A stretch of DNA of 64,000 nucleotides. Origin: an alpha proteobacterium IMCC14465. GTDB taxonomy: Bacteria; Pseudomonadota; Alphaproteobacteria; RS24. Under the pieces are notes generated by a model. The model did no database searches. It was not told the DNA's origin and was given only the letters and a program-made list of their open reading frames with translations. Positions 62,505-64,000 of this stretch are shown in pieces (position 1 is the stretch's first letter; every line of letters begins with the position of its first letter). The stretch is taken from contig ALYF01000002.1 of NCBI GenBank assembly GCA_000293845.2, positions 62,001 to 126,000 of the forward strand. The letters are read 5' to 3'. The position numbers and the translations under genes were made by a program.

Positions 62505-64000
62505 GCCGTTTACCCGATTTTAGCAACATCGCTTTTAATGCTGACGCATCTATAGATATAGATAATCAGAAACAGGATTGGCAAGAAGCCATTACACAGA
62601 ATAATGACCGCCAATCCCGAGAGACACCTGAAGGCCTGACTCTTAAAAGATTATACACTGAGGAAGACATCAAGGATTTACCGCATCTCGATGGCTATCC
62701 GGGCATCCCGCCTTATATTCGCGGCCCCTATGCGACCATGTATGTCAACAAGCCTTGGACAGTTCGACAATATGCAGGCTTCTCAACTGCTGAAGCATCT
62801 AATGCCTTTTATCGCCGCAATCTTAAATCAGGGCAAAAAGGACTCTCAGTTGCTTTCGACCTTGCCACCCATAGAGGTTATGACAGTGACCACCCGCGTG
62901 TTGCTGGCGATGTCGGCATGGCGGGTGTCGCGATTGACTCGATTTATGATATGCGCATGTTATTTGATGGCATCCCGTTGGACGAGATGAGCGTTTCCAT
63001 GACCATGAATGGTGCGGTTTTGCCAATTATGGCGCTTTATATTACCGCCGCCGAGGAGCAAGGTGTCGGCCCTGAAAAACTTGCAGGCACTATTCAGAAT
63101 GACATTCTGAAAGAGTTTATGGTGCGGAATACTTATATTTATCCGCCGCGACCTTCAATGCGGATTATCTCAGATATTTTTGCCTATACGTCTGCCCATA
63201 TGCCGAAATTCAATTCGATTTCCATATCCGGCTATCACATGCAAGAAGCTGGCGCGACGGCTGACCTTGAGCTGGCTTACACACTCGCAGACGGCGTTGA
63301 ATATGTCCGCGCCGGTATGGATGCGGGGCTAGATATCGACACTTTTGCCCCGCGCATGTCTTTCTTCTGGGCGATTGGCATGGATTTCTTTATGGAAATT
63401 GCCAAAATGCGTGCGGGTCGGCTTTTATGGTCACAGCTCATGCAAGGGTTGGGAGCGAAAAACCCGAAATCTCTCGCGCTTAGAACGCACTGCCAGACAT
63501 CCGGCTGGAGCCTGACTGCGCAAGATATTTATAATAATATCACGCGCACATGCGTTGAAGCCATGGCTGCCACACAAGGCCATACCCAATCGCTACATAC
63601 AAATAGCTTTGATGAAGCCCTTGCCCTACCGACAGATTTTTCGGCACGAATTGCCAGAAATACCCAGTTGCTTTTACAAATGGAAAGTCGCACGACCAAT
63701 GTCATTGACCCGTGGGGTGGCAGTTATTTTGTCGAACGCTTGACCCATGATCTCGCCGCCAAAGCACTTGAACATATCAAAGAAGTTGAAGGCTCCGGAG
63801 GCATGACCAAGGCGATTGAACAAGGTCTCCCCAAAATGCGGATTGAAGAAGCCGCAGCCCATACACAAGCGCGCATTGATAGCGGTAAACAGACAGTTGT
63901 TGGCGTTAATAAATTCCGTCTCGCACAAGAAGATGATGTGGATGTGCTGAAAGTCGATAATAGCGCTGTACGTAAATCTCAGATTGAGCGCCTACAGAAA
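62501..64000 (+). CDS. mutB: Methylmalonyl-CoA mutase large (alpha) subunit, 3' end outside window
   Basis: The first 500 codons of the catalytic subunit, which interconverts methylmalonyl-CoA and succinyl-CoA with adenosylcobalamin. Substrate and barrel motifs include [80 protein letters not shown] and [12 protein letters not shown]. The B12 domain lies beyond base 64000. It is translationally coupled to mutA. A two-subunit mutase in an alphaproteobacterium is less common than the single-chain form. Confidence 0.96.
   Translation, partial: MSRLPDFSNIAFNADASIDIDNQKQDWQEAITQNNDRQSRETPEGLTLKRLYTEEDIKDLPHLDGYPGIPPYIRGPYATMYVNKPWTVRQYAGFSTAEASNAFYRRNLKSGQKGLSVAFDLATHRGYDSDHPRVAGDVGMAGVAIDSIYDMRMLFDGIPLDEMSVSMTMNGAVLPIMALYITAAEEQGVGPEKLAGTIQNDILKEFMVRNTYIYPPRPSMRIISDIFAYTSAHMPKFNSISISGYHMQEAGATADLELAYTLADGVEYVRAGMDAGLDIDTFAPRMSFFWAIGMDFFMEIAKMRAGRLLWSQLMQGLGAKNPKSLALRTHCQTSGWSLTAQDIYNNITRTCVEAMAATQGHTQSLHTNSFDEALALPTDFSARIARNTQLLLQMESRTTNVIDPWGGSYFVERLTHDLAAKALEHIKEVEGSGGMTKAIEQGLPKMRIEEAAAHTQARIDSGKQTVVGVNKFRLAQEDDVDVLKVDNSAVRKSQIERLQK

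Noticed and set aside
1-64000. CRISPR array, insertion sequence, prophage or toxin-antitoxin system
   Set aside because: No regularly spaced direct repeats, transposase, integrase, phage structural gene or toxin pair was recognised.

Overview
The window is about 64 kb of a gene-dense alphaproteobacterial chromosome, with GC in the mid-40s by eye. The placement rests on gene order and gene types. The run secF-secD-yajC-nlpD/LytM-serS-tatCBA-(ABC ATPase)-scpB-scpA-nagZ-SPOR-argS-dgt//erpA-xth is a classic alphaproteobacterial neighbourhood, as is pcm-tolC-popZ-valS. AapJQMP, a double cold-shock-domain protein, an NDUFS4-like complex I subunit, CtaA type heme A synthase, DUF2842 and PopZ are also alphaproteobacterial hallmarks. 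Two Na+/H+ antiporters (NhaA and NhaD), a photolyase and a lipid photo-oxidation type cluster suggest a sunlit, probably marine, aerobic organism. I cannot name the order or genus from sequence alone.

Layout. 1-13.9 kb, minus strand: Sec/Tat export, division and chromosome segregation (ScpAB, LytM, NagZ, SPOR), SerS, ArgS and dGTPase, with one orphan ABC ATPase inserted. 13.98-15.5 kb, plus: ErpA, exonuclease III, a lipoprotein. 15.5-24.6 kb, minus: an SDR with altered catalytic residues, NhaA, IlvD, ValS, PopZ, TolC, and a Pcm homologue with an altered active site. 24.8-25.0 kb: tRNA-Cys and tRNA-Asn. 25.2-32.6 kb: two convergent operons. One is photolyase, COG2907 flavoprotein, DUF1365, Cfa-family methyltransferase and DUF3833. 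The other is a ChrR-like cupin protein, DUF6134 and an SDR. 32.8-40.5 kb: CysK, GNAT, Aap amino-acid ABC transporter, MetC-like lyase, C26 glutamine amidotransferase. 40.7-48.4 kb: tRNA-Arg, NDUFS4-like subunit, two tiny genes, DUF962, SodC, a GT10 glycosyltransferase, tRNA-Pro, CSD protein, NhaD, Sir2, Sel1-like protein, MsrA, tRNA-Glu. 48.5-58.1 kb, minus: RecJ, GlpX, Hom, AlaC-type aminotransferase, a lipoprotein, ArgC, FabZ-like, RpsI, RplM, CtaA. 58.2-64 kb: DUF2842, a tiny ORF, Uup-type ABC-F, and the two subunits of methylmalonyl-CoA mutase (the large one is cut by the window end).

Most of the window is housekeeping. The most interesting part is 25.1-32.65 kb. Its gene set matches what is known of RpoE-ChrR (singlet oxygen) regulons and unusual-fatty-acid modification. 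Three features are odd: the ChrR homologue has lost every zinc ligand of its anti-sigma domain while keeping its cupin ligands, no sigma factor gene is adjacent, and the Cfa homologue has substitutions in the bicarbonate pocket that classical cyclopropane synthases use. Other points to check are two tiny genes too short for routine calling (31 and 39 aa, both with good ribosome binding sites), a shared AGTCC-repeat motif downstream of two tRNA genes, and a triplicated Shine-Dalgarno heptamer before glpX. I saw no CRISPR array, insertion sequence, rRNA operon or phage gene. No stretch above 300 bases is empty: the longest gene-poor stretch, 24637-25160, holds two tRNA genes.
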